DNA of 64,000 nt from Paenibacillus xylanexedens (GTDB lineage Bacteria; Bacillota; Bacilli; Paenibacillales; Paenibacillaceae): NCBI RefSeq assembly GCF_001908275.1, contig NZ_CP018620.1:5642001-5706000 (forward strand), written 5' to 3'. The notes below the pieces were generated by a model, which had not been told where the DNA came from, searched no databases, and saw nothing but the letters and a program-made list of their open reading frames with translations. The position numbers and the translations under genes were made by a program. Shown in pieces: positions 1 through 8,899 of this stretch (positions are counted from its first letter, which is position 1; each line of letters opens with the position of its first letter).

Positions 1-304
1 TGAAGACAACAATAAATAGCCCCCGTCCTACGCCTGTTGTACAGACGTAGGGACGAGAGCTATTCCCGCGGTTCCACCCTACTTGGCTTAGATCAAACAA
101 GATGATCCTGTTCGTTCCAGCCCACTTTTCCGTGTCCATTCATGCTCCCGAGTGCCGTTTCAAAAACCGATTCAGCCAGGCTCCCACCATCCCCGGCTCG
201 CTCATTCATGATTCGCAAGTGTTATACAACGACTTGTCTCCATAAATGCAATAAATCCAGTCTTTTACTTTCTCGTTCAATGCATGTCTCATAAAGAGAA
301 ATTA
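1..304 (-). promoter_or_regulatory. T-box leader, glycine-type, probably for glyQS
   Basis: On the minus strand the conserved T-box AGGGTGGAACCGCG lies at 80-67. It is followed by a long hairpin (about 63-11) with arms around 24-36 and 42-55, the expected terminator/antiterminator switch. Upstream sits a Stem I-like region with GGTGGGAGCC near 185-200. The likely specifier codon is GGC at 156-154, just before ACTCGGGAGC, so uncharged tRNA-Gly should promote readthrough. The controlled gene lies left of the window; glyQS follows recO in the conserved Bacillus order. The T-box is certain. The specifier assignment rests on pattern only. Confidence 0.93.
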
Positions 305-310
305 TATTTC

Positions 311-339
311 ATAATATATAAAATCTAGTATGAAGTCAA
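311..339 (-). promoter_or_regulatory. sigma-A promoter of the T-box transcript
   Basis: Minus strand TTGACT (339-334), a 17-base spacer, then TATTAT (316-311). It starts transcription just ahead of the T-box Stem I and just after the recO stop, so glyQS has its own promoter separate from the era-recO operon. Confidence 0.8.
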
Positions 340-367
340 GATATAGTTTCGCTTCCACCAAAACGCC

Positions 368-1120
368 TCAAATCCCGTACTTCTCCATCTGATCGAGGAA
401 AGAACGGGATTTAAGATTCAGACCGAGCTGATGATCCATAAAAGCACGCATCAACTTTTTGATCTCATCACGGGTAGACTCACTCACTGATATATTCCCC
501 AAGCGCTGCAGATCCAACTGTGCGAACAAACGCAACAACTTCAGAGCCTTTGGACTAACTGACATCGCTGGAGGATCAAAATGTTTGCATGCTCGACACA
601 AGACGCCACCAAGTCTGGGACTTATAAACAACTGCTCATCTGGTCGCTCCTGATTGCAGGAGATGCACTCATCGAACTGTGGACCATACCCGGATGCCTG
701 TAATATTTTCATTTCGTACAGACTTGTAATAACAACCGGATCTTTCTCTTCCTTCAACGCCTGCAAACACGCCTTTAACTGTTTGAACCAAAATGTACCT
801 GTCTCTTCATCCTGAAGCACCCGATCCAATAGTTCACACGCATAAGAGGCATAAGAGGCCTTGACCAGATCTTCACGCAACTCATGATAGGATTCAACAA
901 TTTCTCCAGCGTTCAGTGTGCCTAGACCTGTATTGCGAAAATATACATATTGACCATACGTAAACGGCTGCACCAGTGCAGCATGTCGGCTCTTGGGCTT
1001 TTTGGCACCGCGGACGAGTACCCCTACTTTCCCGCCGCTTTCGGTGCAAAGCGTAATGATTTTGTTCCCTTCGCCGTAGTCCATGCTGCGGATGACAATC
1101 CCTTCCACCCTGTATAGCAT
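368..1120 (-). CDS. recO: DNA repair protein RecO
   Basis: RecO helps load RecA onto SSB-coated single-stranded DNA with RecF/RecR and anneals complementary strands in recombinational repair. The 250-residue protein has the usual N-terminal OB-fold region (about 1-80, starting MLYRVEGIVIRSMDYGE) and a C-terminal zinc-binding pair of CxxC motifs at C152/C155 and C175/C178. Length is normal for Gram-positive RecO. It is the last gene of the phoH-to-recO run, 33 bases after yqzL, and is followed by the glycine T-box promoter. Confidence 0.96.
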   Translation of the reverse strand: MLYRVEGIVIRSMDYGEGNKIITLCTESGGKVGVLVRGAKKPKSRHAALVQPFTYGQYVYFRNTGLGTLNAGEIVESYHELREDLVKASYASYACELLDRVLQDEETGTFWFKQLKACLQALKEEKDPVVITSLYEMKILQASGYGPQFDECISCNQERPDEQLFISPRLGGVLCRACKHFDPPAMSVSPKALKLLRLFAQLDLQRLGNISVSESTRDEIKKLMRAFMDHQLGLNLKSRSFLDQMEKYGI

Positions 1121-1153
1121 GCCTCGTCACCTAACCATTCCCGAATCAGCCAG

Positions 1154-1294
1154 TTATCCTTCGGCTTCTTCATCTTCAATCACTTCCCTTGCATTATCCG
1201 ACTCCTGTCCTAACGAGTTACACGCCTCGGTATATAACAAATAGGACTCCACATCCCCCGTCATCGCAAAAACCTTCCACGAAAAATCTCGCAT
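1154..1294 (-). CDS. yqzL: YqzL family small protein
   Basis: A 46-residue protein beginning MRDFSWKVFAMTGDVESYLLY, matching the YqzL family that sits between era and recO in Bacillus. Function is unknown. An upstream in-frame start at 1357 would add 21 residues, but the ATG at 1294 is preceded by an AGAGGA-type ribosome binding site and gives the family start. The C-terminal tail is acidic (EVIEDEEAEG) and longer than I recall for the B. subtilis protein. Confidence 0.82.
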   Translation of the reverse strand: MRDFSWKVFAMTGDVESYLLYTEACNSLGQESDNAREVIEDEEAEG

Positions 1295-1398
1295 CGGAAT
1301 TTCATCCTCTCTTCGGAAATGACGTCTGCATCTACCAAATAGGATGGAGTCTTGCAAGGTAAACTATGTGTTGCAATTACTGGATACAATTCCGACGA

Positions 1399-2298
1399 TC
1401 AGTCGCGGCCAAAGCCAAGGTCACGCAGAACTCTATCCTGATTTCTCCAGTCTTTTTTCACTTTAACCCACAGGTCCATGAAAATTTTGGAGCCGAGCAA
1501 GTTCTGAATGTCGTGTCGAGCTCGTTTACCCACTTCTTTCAGAAGGGCTCCCTGCTTCCCGATAATGATCCCTTTTTGCGAATCCCGTTCCACAAAAATG
1601 ACAGCTGAGATATAAACGACACCGTTATCTTGCACTTTCATATCTTCGATCGTTACAGCAATGGAGTGAGGCACTTCTTCACGAGTCATTTGCAAAATTT
1701 TCTCACGAATCAACTCGGCACATACAAACTGCTCTGGATGGTCAGTAACCTGGTCATCAGGATAGTACTGTGGACCTTCAGGCAAATACTTGCCGAGCTG
1801 TTCCAGTAATGTGCTAACATTATTGCCATGCTTGGCAGACACAGGGACAATTTCAGCGAAATCGTGTAATTTGCGATACTCTTCAATAAGTGGTAACAGC
1901 GCTTCCGGCTCAATTTTGTCAATTTTGTTCATGACGAGAATGACAGGTGTACGGATATTTTTCAGCTGTTCCGCAATATAGCGGTCACCACCGCCCATAC
2001 CTTCGGAAGCATCAATCAAGAATAAGGCTGCTTCTACTTCACTCAGTGTGTTCAAAGCGGTCTGGTTCATATAATCGCCTAATTTGGACTGACGTTTATG
2101 AATCCCTGGTGTATCCAGAAAAACGATCTGTTGATTGTCCGATGTATATACACCGTGAATTTTATTGCGGGTTGTTTGCGGCTTGTCCGACATAATTGCA
2201 ATTTTCTGTCCGATGACTTGGTTCATCAATGTGGATTTACCAACGTTAGGACGTCCGATAATGGCTACAAAACCGGATTTAAATTTTTGTTTTTTCAT
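1399..2298 (-). CDS. era: GTPase Era
   Basis: Essential GTPase that binds the 3' end of 16S rRNA and helps small-subunit maturation. The 299-residue sequence shows G1 GRPNVGKS (15-22), G3 DTPG (62-65), G4 NKID (124-127) and a SAK G5 motif, then a C-terminal KH RNA-binding domain (about 205-285, containing [11 protein letters not shown]). A clear GAGGAGG site precedes the ATG. It lies between cdd and yqzL, as in Bacillus. Confidence 0.97.
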   Translation of the reverse strand: MKKQKFKSGFVAIIGRPNVGKSTLMNQVIGQKIAIMSDKPQTTRNKIHGVYTSDNQQIVFLDTPGIHKRQSKLGDYMNQTALNTLSEVEAALFLIDASEGMGGGDRYIAEQLKNIRTPVILVMNKIDKIEPEALLPLIEEYRKLHDFAEIVPVSAKHGNNVSTLLEQLGKYLPEGPQYYPDDQVTDHPEQFVCAELIREKILQMTREEVPHSIAVTIEDMKVQDNGVVYISAVIFVERDSQKGIIIGKQGALLKEVGKRARHDIQNLLGSKIFMDLWVKVKKDWRNQDRVLRDLGFGRD

Positions 2299-2337
2299 AT
2301 GTTCCTCCTCAGGCGCCTAGGCCTGGAATGTATTGGT

Positions 2338-2754
2338 TTATTTTTTGGCGGAATTCAGATCAGAAGGCCCAAAAGCCCAAGGTAACAGTTCAGCAACGGT
2401 GGTCTCTTGCAGATCACCTTTCAAGTTCCCCAAGATGACTTTCATATCGGGTTCACACAGTTCGTACATGACCTGACGACATACGCCACATGGAGCAATC
2501 GGACCATCCGTGTCGCCCACAATGGCAATCGCTGTGAAGCTGCGAGGCTTCTGCCCACCTGCAATAGCACTGAACATCGCCGTACGCTCAGCACAATTCC
2601 CTGGTGTATACGCAGCATTCTCAATATTACAACCATGATGCACATGACCTTCACTGTCAAGCAAAGCCGCGCCTACACCAAAATGGGAGTAAGGCGTATA
2701 CGCCTTCGTACGTGCCTTAATTGCTTCTTGCATTAACAAACTGTTATCCATCAT
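2338..2754 (-). CDS. cdd: cytidine deaminase
   Basis: Converts (deoxy)cytidine to (deoxy)uridine for pyrimidine salvage. The zinc-site residues are visible: C42 in CNIENAAY, C54 and catalytic E56 in CAERTA, and C89/C92 in PCGVC. At 138 residues it is the normal homotetrameric type. The open frame begins at 2787, but the ATG at 2754 follows AAGGGAG at good spacing; the next codon, ATG at 2751, is an alternative start. The ATG is 40 bases ahead of era's upstream end in the same run. Confidence 0.94.
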   Translation of the reverse strand: MMDNSLLMQEAIKARTKAYTPYSHFGVGAALLDSEGHVHHGCNIENAAYTPGNCAERTAMFSAIAGGQKPRSFTAIAIVGDTDGPIAPCGVCRQVMYELCEPDMKVILGNLKGDLQETTVAELLPWAFGPSDLNSAKK

Positions 2755-2826
2755 TATTCTCTCCCTTAGGGTGCAATATAAAATCAAACTAGTGCATTTA
2801 CACTGGACACTCCGCTGTCAGAACAA

Positions 2827-2962
2827 CCTTCCGAGCGCTGTTATCCCCAGATTTTTTTAATCCCTTTTAAATAAGTGAAAATCCGGGGATAAAGGCGCAC
2901 ACTCCGTTTCTTCAGGTTTTTTCTGACCTCTCCGTTATCGTGTTTGCATCAAGTAAATTTAT
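2827..2962 (+). repeat. dispersed hairpin repeat, single copy
   Basis: A diverged single copy of the family found as a tandem array at 31738-32283. The hairpin arms are TTATCCCC (2841-2848) and GGGGATAA (2885-2892), followed by the family's downstream segment (GGCGCAC, TTTCTTCAG, CTCTCCGTTA, TTTGCATC). It fills the 255-base gap between dgkA and cdd, with no gene inside. Confidence 0.8.
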
Positions 2963-3009
2963 ATTAGTGTGTAGTATTAAAATCAAATCAAAACAAGGTT
3001 AAAACAAAA

Positions 3010-3381
3010 TCAGTACAAACCCAGCCAGCTCATCACCGGCTTAATGAAAACGATACAACCGATGATGACGGCGAATACCGCAGCCAGCAGAACTGCCCCG
3101 GCCGCGGTATCCTTTGCCGCTTTTGCCAGCGGATGGATATGGGGGTGTGCCAAGTCAACCGCTGCCTCTACAGCCGTGTTCATCAATTCAGTCACCAGGA
3201 CCAAAAAGACAGCGGTCAGCACAAACATCCAATCCGTTCTTGAGATTCTGAAAAAAAAGCCGGCTAAACACATCAAAATAGCCACTCCCGTGTGAACTCT
3301 CACATTACGCTGAGTCCGCAACCCATATGCGATTCCTTCCGCAGCATTGCGGAATACCAGACCCCAGGAGCGTCTTTTCAT
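3010..3381 (-). CDS. dgkA: diacylglycerol/undecaprenol kinase family protein
   Basis: Integral membrane lipid kinase. In Gram-positives this family (DgkA of B. subtilis) phosphorylates undecaprenol, recycling the carrier lipid for cell-wall synthesis. The 123 residues contain three hydrophobic segments and the family signature with ELMNTAVEAAVDLA, then the basic KAAKDTAAGAVL stretch that forms the active site. Its ATG overlaps the ybeY stop by one base, so the two are translationally coupled. Confidence 0.93.
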   Translation of the reverse strand: MKRRSWGLVFRNAAEGIAYGLRTQRNVRVHTGVAILMCLAGFFFRISRTDWMFVLTAVFLVLVTELMNTAVEAAVDLAHPHIHPLAKAAKDTAAGAVLLAAVFAVIIGCIVFIKPVMSWLGLY

Positions 3382-3878
3382 TATCGTGTCAACCCGGCCT
3401 GGGCCAATACCGCTTCTTGTTTGCCCATCATTTCAGCCTCACTTGCTTCATCCTGATGGTCGTATCCGAGCAGGTGCAAGAAACCATGGACAAACAGAAA
3501 ACCAAGTTCACGTTCAAATGAGTGTCCATACTCTTCACTTTGCAGGATGGTCCGTGGTACGGAAATGATGATGTCTCCAAGAACATCCGGCATTTCTTCC
3601 ATTTCTTCATCTTCGTCCAGCTCATAGATAATATCGAGCTCTTCATCCACCGTTTCGTTCATCGCAAAAGACAGTACATCCGTAGGACGATCAATGCCGC
3701 GATAATCACGGTTCAACTCATGAATCTGCTCATCATTCACAAAAGTCAGCGCCACTTCCCCGTCTGTAACACCTTCCGCTTCTCCCGCGAGATTAAGCAA
3801 CTGTTCCAGCATTGCAATCATTGGGTCTGTAATTTCTTTATCCTGTTGTTCATTATTCCATGCCAGATTAAGACTCAT
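3381..3878 (-). CDS. ybeY: endoribonuclease YbeY (rRNA maturation)
   Basis: Single-strand RNase used in 16S rRNA 3'-end processing and ribosome quality control. The metal site HGFLHLLGYDH is present near the C-terminus. I place the start at ATG 3878 (MSLNLAW...), 165 residues, behind AGGAG and AAGGA. The frame stays open to 3977, but those extra 33 residues are encoded by a MITE-like repeat (3901-3988) rather than by family sequence. It lies between pgpH and dgkA, as in Bacillus. Confidence 0.93.
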   Translation of the reverse strand: MSLNLAWNNEQQDKEITDPMIAMLEQLLNLAGEAEGVTDGEVALTFVNDEQIHELNRDYRGIDRPTDVLSFAMNETVDEELDIIYELDEDEEMEEMPDVLGDIIISVPRTILQSEEYGHSFERELGFLFVHGFLHLLGYDHQDEASEAEMMGKQEAVLAQAGLTR

Positions 3879-3900
3879 TCCTTCATAACTCCTATCTACT

Positions 3901-3988
3901 AATATTAGAGGTTGTTCAAAAAGACTTTCTAACTTCATCCCATCTTCTCGGTACTGAAAACCAACCTTTTTGAACACGAACTATTATT
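3901..3988 (-). mobile_element. MITE-like element, internally deleted copy
   Basis: 88 bases with imperfect terminal inverted repeats of about 23 bases (AATATTAGAGGTTGTTCAAA at the left; the right end complements to AATAATAGTTCGTGTTCAAA). On the minus strand its left half matches the first 60 bases of the larger element at 17248-17475 and its right end matches that element's last 25 bases. The roughly 140-base middle is missing. It occupies the whole space between the pgpH stop and the ybeY start and codes for no protein of its own. Confidence 0.8.
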
Positions 3989-3991
3989 AAA

Positions 3992-6241
3992 TTAGCCCGC
4001 TTCGGGTGAACTTGGCTTTGGTTTCTTAATCTCCTCCGGATATTCTATCCTGGAGTGGAAGATACCCATCACCGTTTCCTTCAATGTTCTGGCGACGATA
4101 TCCAGTTCACGCATCGTAAGGTCACAATCATTGAATTGATGATCGTCCAATCGTCCTTTTATAATCTTCTCAATCATGGACTCCACTTGCTCCACTGTCG
4201 GTTTGCGCAAAGATCTCACAGCAGCCTCTACACTATCGGCAATGCCAACAATAGCCGATTCCTTGGACTGAGCCTTCGGCCCAGGGTAACGGAAATCTTC
4301 TTCCGTGAAATCAGGCTCAACGCCTGCTTCTTCCGCCTGGCGCAGTGCTTTGTGATAGAAATAGTGGAGAAATGTCGTGCCGTGATGCTGTTCCGCAATA
4401 TCCCGAATAGGTCTGGGCAGCTTATAATCCTTCTGCATTTCCACCCCATCGCGCGCATGGGCAACGATAATGGATTTGCTCAGTTTCGGATCAATTGAAT
4501 CATGTGGATTCTCCATATTGTTCTGATTTTCAATAAAATAGATGGGGCGCTTCGTCTTGCCAATATCATGATAATACGAACCGACTCGGCATAGCAATCC
4601 GTTAGCTCCTATGGCTTCTGCTGCTGCTTCGGACAGATTCCCTACCATAACGCTGTGATGATAGGTACCCGGTGTCTCCGTCAGCAACTTGCGTAGAAGC
4701 GGATGGTTCGGATTAGACAGTTCTACCAGTTTGAGCGCTGATAAAATGCCAAATGATGTTTCGAAAAATGGCATCAGCCCAATGACCAGTATGGCAGTTA
4801 ACACGCCACCAGCAAATGCAAACCCAACGCCATACAGTGTCGTGGTTCGGTTCCAATCTCCCGAGTCAATCAAAGCCAAGGTGAAGACGGCTATGGACCC
4901 GAACAGACAGACCATAATGGCCCCTTTCAGGATCGTTGATCGCTGGCTAGCCTTATGAGTTGCGAAGATCGCAACAAATGAAACCAATACAGCGAAGAAA
5001 CCCAGTTCGAAGTCAAAAAGTTGACCCTGATGCGTATTCAAAATAATGCTGGACAACATACCGATCAAAATCGAACATACAAAGGCAAGCGACGTATCCA
5101 GCAACAGCGCAATTAACATCGCTCCTACCGCAACAGGTGCAAGGAAGCCAACATAAGACCGCTCATTGGTTTGGATAATCGCCGTCACATGCATAACCAC
5201 AATCGTAATAATAAAAATGAGAACAAGCATCAACAACTGCGCATTATTATATTTGAAATGTGTTCCGCTGCCTTGCTGAATATACATCAGAATTGCTGCT
5301 GACAACAGGCAGGAAAACATAAGAAGTCCAAGCTGCGGCCAGTAGTTCACTTCATTTTTCAGCAAATCATTTTCATCCAGCAAAGTATACATCTCCGGGG
5401 TGATCATCTCACCCTTGGCAACTAATGTGTCCCCTTGCTTGATAAAGACAGTTTGCGTGTTCTCACGCGCCTGAACTTTCGCTTCCTTGGTTCCCTCTTC
5501 GTCGTAGAAACGATTAGCGGTCACCACGAGACGAGCAAGCTCTTGCACGACCTCACGTTGCGTTCGCTTACCAAGAGAGCTGACACTCACCATCTCAGCT
5601 ACTTTGGCGCGGGCAGTGGTTGCATCGCTGATCTGATCCGTCATTAACCGGGCAACAATATCCCTCGCAACCGGTTTCATCTCCTGGATATCATCCGATG
5701 TCAGACGTGAGATTTTGATGTAAGTTTCTTCGGGAATACGGTAGCTTTGCTCCTGTACCACATTTCTGATCTCTTCCAAAAGAGTCTCGGAGTATGTACC
5801 GGCTTTCCGATTATTATTGATATAGTTGGTCACAAAGTCCTTCTGGCGCTGCGGAATTTCATCCCGATAAATATCAATCTTGTCCTGACTTGAAATCTGA
5901 TCATCCTGATTTAATCGATCTACACGGTCTAGCAGGGTAGTCATCAAATTTTCGTTTCGCAACTGGACAATCTGAAATATCGGCTGTACCCGTTCAGCAG
6001 CTTCTTCCTGTGCTTTGAGTGTGGCCTTGTTATTCGGAATCTGCATGGGCGCAGCAATATCCACTTCACTCCGTGTACCTTCCTGAATATCATACCGCTC
6101 AGGGAGCAGCTTGGAAGCCAGACTGACGTAGAAAAGAATCACCAGAAACAAAAACAGAAGATAGCGTGCCCACACGCTATACTTCCATCCTGTAGCCTTA
6201 TTCTGAAAAGATTTGCCTTTTGACGGTTCCTTCGAGGTCAC
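3992..6241 (-). CDS. pgpH: cyclic-di-AMP phosphodiesterase PgpH (7TM-HD hydrolase)
   Basis: Membrane HD-domain hydrolase that degrades the second messenger c-di-AMP (YqfF of B. subtilis). The order is a first transmembrane helix (YLLFLFLVILFYVSL), a large extracytoplasmic 7TM-HD sensor region, a bundle of about seven membrane helices, then a cytoplasmic HD domain with YYHDIGK near residue 556. The open frame reaches 6370, overlapping phoH by 113 bases. I chose GTG 6241 (749 residues) because AAAGGG at 6257-6252 sits about 9 bases ahead; TTG 6250 is an alternative. This start is a judgement. Confidence 0.92.
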   Translation of the reverse strand: MTSKEPSKGKSFQNKATGWKYSVWARYLLFLFLVILFYVSLASKLLPERYDIQEGTRSEVDIAAPMQIPNNKATLKAQEEAAERVQPIFQIVQLRNENLMTTLLDRVDRLNQDDQISSQDKIDIYRDEIPQRQKDFVTNYINNNRKAGTYSETLLEEIRNVVQEQSYRIPEETYIKISRLTSDDIQEMKPVARDIVARLMTDQISDATTARAKVAEMVSVSSLGKRTQREVVQELARLVVTANRFYDEEGTKEAKVQARENTQTVFIKQGDTLVAKGEMITPEMYTLLDENDLLKNEVNYWPQLGLLMFSCLLSAAILMYIQQGSGTHFKYNNAQLLMLVLIFIITIVVMHVTAIIQTNERSYVGFLAPVAVGAMLIALLLDTSLAFVCSILIGMLSSIILNTHQGQLFDFELGFFAVLVSFVAIFATHKASQRSTILKGAIMVCLFGSIAVFTLALIDSGDWNRTTTLYGVGFAFAGGVLTAILVIGLMPFFETSFGILSALKLVELSNPNHPLLRKLLTETPGTYHHSVMVGNLSEAAAEAIGANGLLCRVGSYYHDIGKTKRPIYFIENQNNMENPHDSIDPKLSKSIIVAHARDGVEMQKDYKLPRPIRDIAEQHHGTTFLHYFYHKALRQAEEAGVEPDFTEEDFRYPGPKAQSKESAIVGIADSVEAAVRSLRKPTVEQVESMIEKIIKGRLDDHQFNDCDLTMRELDIVARTLKETVMGIFHSRIEYPEEIKKPKPSSPEAG

Positions 6242-6257
6242 TTTAGACAATCCCTTT

Positions 6258-7229
6258 CTATGCTTGATTTTCTGCGGCGTGGTTGTAAGCCACGATAATT
6301 TTCTGGACAAGGGAATGCCGTACAACATCTTGCTCGGCAAAATAGACAAATCCAATCTCGTTAACTTCATTCAAGATCGTATTCGCTTCCACAAGCCCGG
6401 ATTTCTTACCACGCGGTAAATCAATCTGTGTCACGTCTCCGGTGATGACCATTTTGGAGCCAAAACCAAGACGGGTTAGAAACATCTTCATCTGTTCCGG
6501 CGTTGTGTTCTGTGCTTCATCCAGAATGATGAAGGAGTCATCCAGCGTACGCCCCCGCATGTAGGCGAGTGGCGCGATTTCGATTAACCCTCGCTCCAAT
6601 GCCTTAGCGGTCTGTTCCTGTCCCATAACGTCATATAGGGCATCGTACAGCGGTCTCAGATAAGGGTCTACCTTCTCCTGAAGATCACCTGGCAAAAATC
6701 CAAGACTCTCTCCCGCTTCAACAGCAGGCCGTGTGAGTACAATCCGTTTGACGCTGCCTTCTTTAATTGCGGCAACAGCCAGTACAACAGCAAGGTAGGT
6801 TTTACCCGTACCGGCAGGACCAATGCCAAATACAATATCACGTTTTTTAATTGTAGTTACATAGTGCTTCTGTCCAATGGTTTTAACACGGATTGGTTTA
6901 CCTCGGTATGTCGTTGTAATCTCGCCCTTGAACAGATCCAATAGCTGGTCTGCCCGCATATCCTTGGCAAGTTCAATCGCATACTTCACATCTCTCTCGG
7001 TTAACACATATCCATTACGTATCAATTGCAGTAACACATCAAATAATTGTTCAAGCGATTCCACCTGCTGTGCGTTGCCAAATATCACAATCTCCGCTTC
7101 ACGGGATGCAATCTGGGCGGGAATCTCGGATTCAATCAGTTTAAGAAAAGTATCTTGGGGGCCAAAAAGAGATTGGCCCTCTCCCGCACTCTGGAGGGAG
7201 ATTTGTATGCTGCGTGTTTGCTCTGACAA
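6258..7229 (-). CDS. phoH: PhoH family ATPase
   Basis: PhoH-like P-loop ATPase, 323 residues, linked in several bacteria to RNA metabolism. The cellular role is not well defined. An N-terminal nucleic-acid-binding region (about 1-125) precedes Walker A GPAGTGKT (137-144) and Walker B FIILDEAQNTT. It is placed between yqfD and pgpH, next to the rRNA-processing gene ybeY, as in most Bacillota. The gap to yqfD is six bases. Confidence 0.95.
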   Translation of the reverse strand: MSEQTRSIQISLQSAGEGQSLFGPQDTFLKLIESEIPAQIASREAEIVIFGNAQQVESLEQLFDVLLQLIRNGYVLTERDVKYAIELAKDMRADQLLDLFKGEITTTYRGKPIRVKTIGQKHYVTTIKKRDIVFGIGPAGTGKTYLAVVLAVAAIKEGSVKRIVLTRPAVEAGESLGFLPGDLQEKVDPYLRPLYDALYDVMGQEQTAKALERGLIEIAPLAYMRGRTLDDSFIILDEAQNTTPEQMKMFLTRLGFGSKMVITGDVTQIDLPRGKKSGLVEANTILNEVNEIGFVYFAEQDVVRHSLVQKIIVAYNHAAENQA

Positions 7230-7235
7230 ATATCC

Positions 7236-8429
7236 TCATTCTCCTTGACTATGGACTAGCGGAAGTTCTTCCGCAATGCTTTCTTCTACTTCAAATAAGA
7301 CTTTCATATAAACTTTACCATTCTCTTTCTTCTCATGCAAAATTTTTTCACTTATAATTTTTGTTCCTTTGCCGTTTTTGGCGATAATATCGTTCCTTGC
7401 TCCTTCCAATCCTTTTGTTCTGGCCCATTCTATCGTCTGTTGTTGCTCATGCTCTCGGGTCTCCAGATCTTTCTCTGTCAGCCAACCCATAGGAAGTGTA
7501 AAGGATCGCCACGTTAATGGTTTATGATTACTCTCGGTATCAAATGAAGTGAATGGTGTACTTCCGTACCCCCTCAGTTGGATCGCCCAATTCCCCAGTA
7601 CCATGTAAAAACGTTCTTTGCTCTCACCTGTCATTGTATTATGTTTTTGCACTAGCGGAACCTCTACCTGATACTCACGCCATACCAGACCACGAACTTC
7701 GCCTTTGGCAACGATTGTTTTGGTGTTCTCCTCATCCCCGAGAATCCCCGAGATCAATACCTGACCCTTTTTGACACGCATGTCCTTCTGAACAACAGGG
7801 CGTCCCTGCTCCGCATAGATTTGAGTGACCACAGCATCTGACTTACTGATCAGATGTCTGGGATTCAGCAATGGTTCGCGCTTTGGTTGGGCAGATTCTA
7901 CGACCTGAATGGTAATGGTTGTCCCCTCTTTGCTCACGCCAATCCAGGTTACATCCGGCAGAGCGAGTGCAAGCTGCCTGGAGAGCTTGTCTTGGCTTTG
8001 CAGACGGAACCCCCATTGCAAAGGATATATGCCCTCTTTCTTCGCTGCTGCAAGCACCTCGTCGGTGGGAATGGTGACGTTACCCTTGACCTCCACACTC
8101 CATACCATGGACGACAACGCAAACAAAGCTGCCACAAAAAACAGCATCCCCCCAAGAAAGAACTTCCTCCGCAATAAACGGGCCGCAAAAAAGGGGAAAC
8201 CGCTGCGATGGGTTACTTTCACCCTGCAGCCTGTCCGTTTCAACACAGGACGCAACCTGAAAAAATGCGGCAGCAGAATGTTCATCTCTGCCACGCGTCC
8301 ATCGTGAGCACGCAGGTTCCAAACTTCCAGTCCCTGCTCTGCCACCGTGTTGATTAATGTTTCAATGTCTCCCCCAGTGACCGTGATTCGGACTGCTCCC
8401 CGCAGTTTATACAGACTGGGCTGCTTCAT
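7236..8429 (-). CDS. yqfD: sporulation protein YqfD
   Basis: 397-residue membrane protein of the YqfD family, needed for sporulation and normally made in the mother cell under sigma-E. One strong membrane segment lies at about 91-112, after a basic, probably cytoplasmic N-terminal domain. The large C-terminal part should lie outside the membrane. It overlaps yqfC by four bases, so the two are co-translated. The molecular activity is unknown. Confidence 0.93.
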   Translation of the reverse strand: MKQPSLYKLRGAVRITVTGGDIETLINTVAEQGLEVWNLRAHDGRVAEMNILLPHFFRLRPVLKRTGCRVKVTHRSGFPFFAARLLRRKFFLGGMLFFVAALFALSSMVWSVEVKGNVTIPTDEVLAAAKKEGIYPLQWGFRLQSQDKLSRQLALALPDVTWIGVSKEGTTITIQVVESAQPKREPLLNPRHLISKSDAVVTQIYAEQGRPVVQKDMRVKKGQVLISGILGDEENTKTIVAKGEVRGLVWREYQVEVPLVQKHNTMTGESKERFYMVLGNWAIQLRGYGSTPFTSFDTESNHKPLTWRSFTLPMGWLTEKDLETREHEQQQTIEWARTKGLEGARNDIIAKNGKGTKIISEKILHEKKENGKVYMKVLFEVEESIAEELPLVHSQGE

Positions 8430-8719
8430 CCGTTCCCCTCCACTCCATTCATATGAATATCCAGAATCGTTCCTTCAACAGCTACTTCATCCGGCAAAAT
8501 ATTACGTATCACCAAGGCAGTTCCTTTGATCTCTAACTGGCCTTGGGAAAGAGCCAACACGATACGATCCGGCGTGAAATGGATGACACCGCGATGATTC
8601 TCTATATACAGTTGCTTACTGCCGATCAGGGTTAACCGTGGCATATCATAAAGCACATCCTGCGGCAGATCCAACACTTCACTGGTCCATCTGCGCAGCT
8701 TGCGGCTGATCCGGGTCAT
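8426..8719 (-). CDS. yqfC: sporulation protein YqfC
   Basis: 97-residue YqfC family protein, a small beta-rich protein partnered with YqfD in sporulation. The sequence has the family pattern LPQDVLYDMPRLTLIG...ENHRGV. It is the first gene of a yqfC-yqfD unit behind a sigma-E-like promoter at 8750-8778. Function beyond the sporulation requirement is not known. Confidence 0.92.
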   Translation of the reverse strand: MTRISRKLRRWTSEVLDLPQDVLYDMPRLTLIGSKQLYIENHRGVIHFTPDRIVLALSQGQLEIKGTALVIRNILPDEVAVEGTILDIHMNGVEGNG

Positions 8720-8749
8720 TCGAAGGTCTTCCCCCTTCCTCTACAGTTC

Positions 8750-8778
8750 AACTTATGCGCAGATTCATGAATTTATGA
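8750..8778 (-). promoter_or_regulatory. sigma-E-like promoter of yqfCD
   Basis: Minus strand TCATAAA (8778-8772), 14 bases, then CATAAGTT (8757-8750). This fits the mother-cell sigma-E pattern (-10 CATAnnnT). B. subtilis yqfCD is in the sigma-E regulon, which supports the call. Confidence 0.6.
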
Positions 8779-8830
8779 AAATTCCGGGGCGTGTTAGGGA
8801 CGAATGTTGAGAAAAAAGGATCGAACACAG

Positions 8831-8875
8831 AAAAAGCCGTCTCTGGTGGCTTTATGCTCACCAGAGACGGCTTTA
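8831..8875 (-). terminator. terminator after the 8900-9499 gene
   Basis: A perfect 16-base stem (8833-8848 with 8859-8874) and a 10-base loop, followed on the minus strand by TTTTT. It separates the floA-side operon from yqfC. Confidence 0.85.
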
Positions 8876-8899
8876 TTTCCGTCCAATAAATTGACTTGT

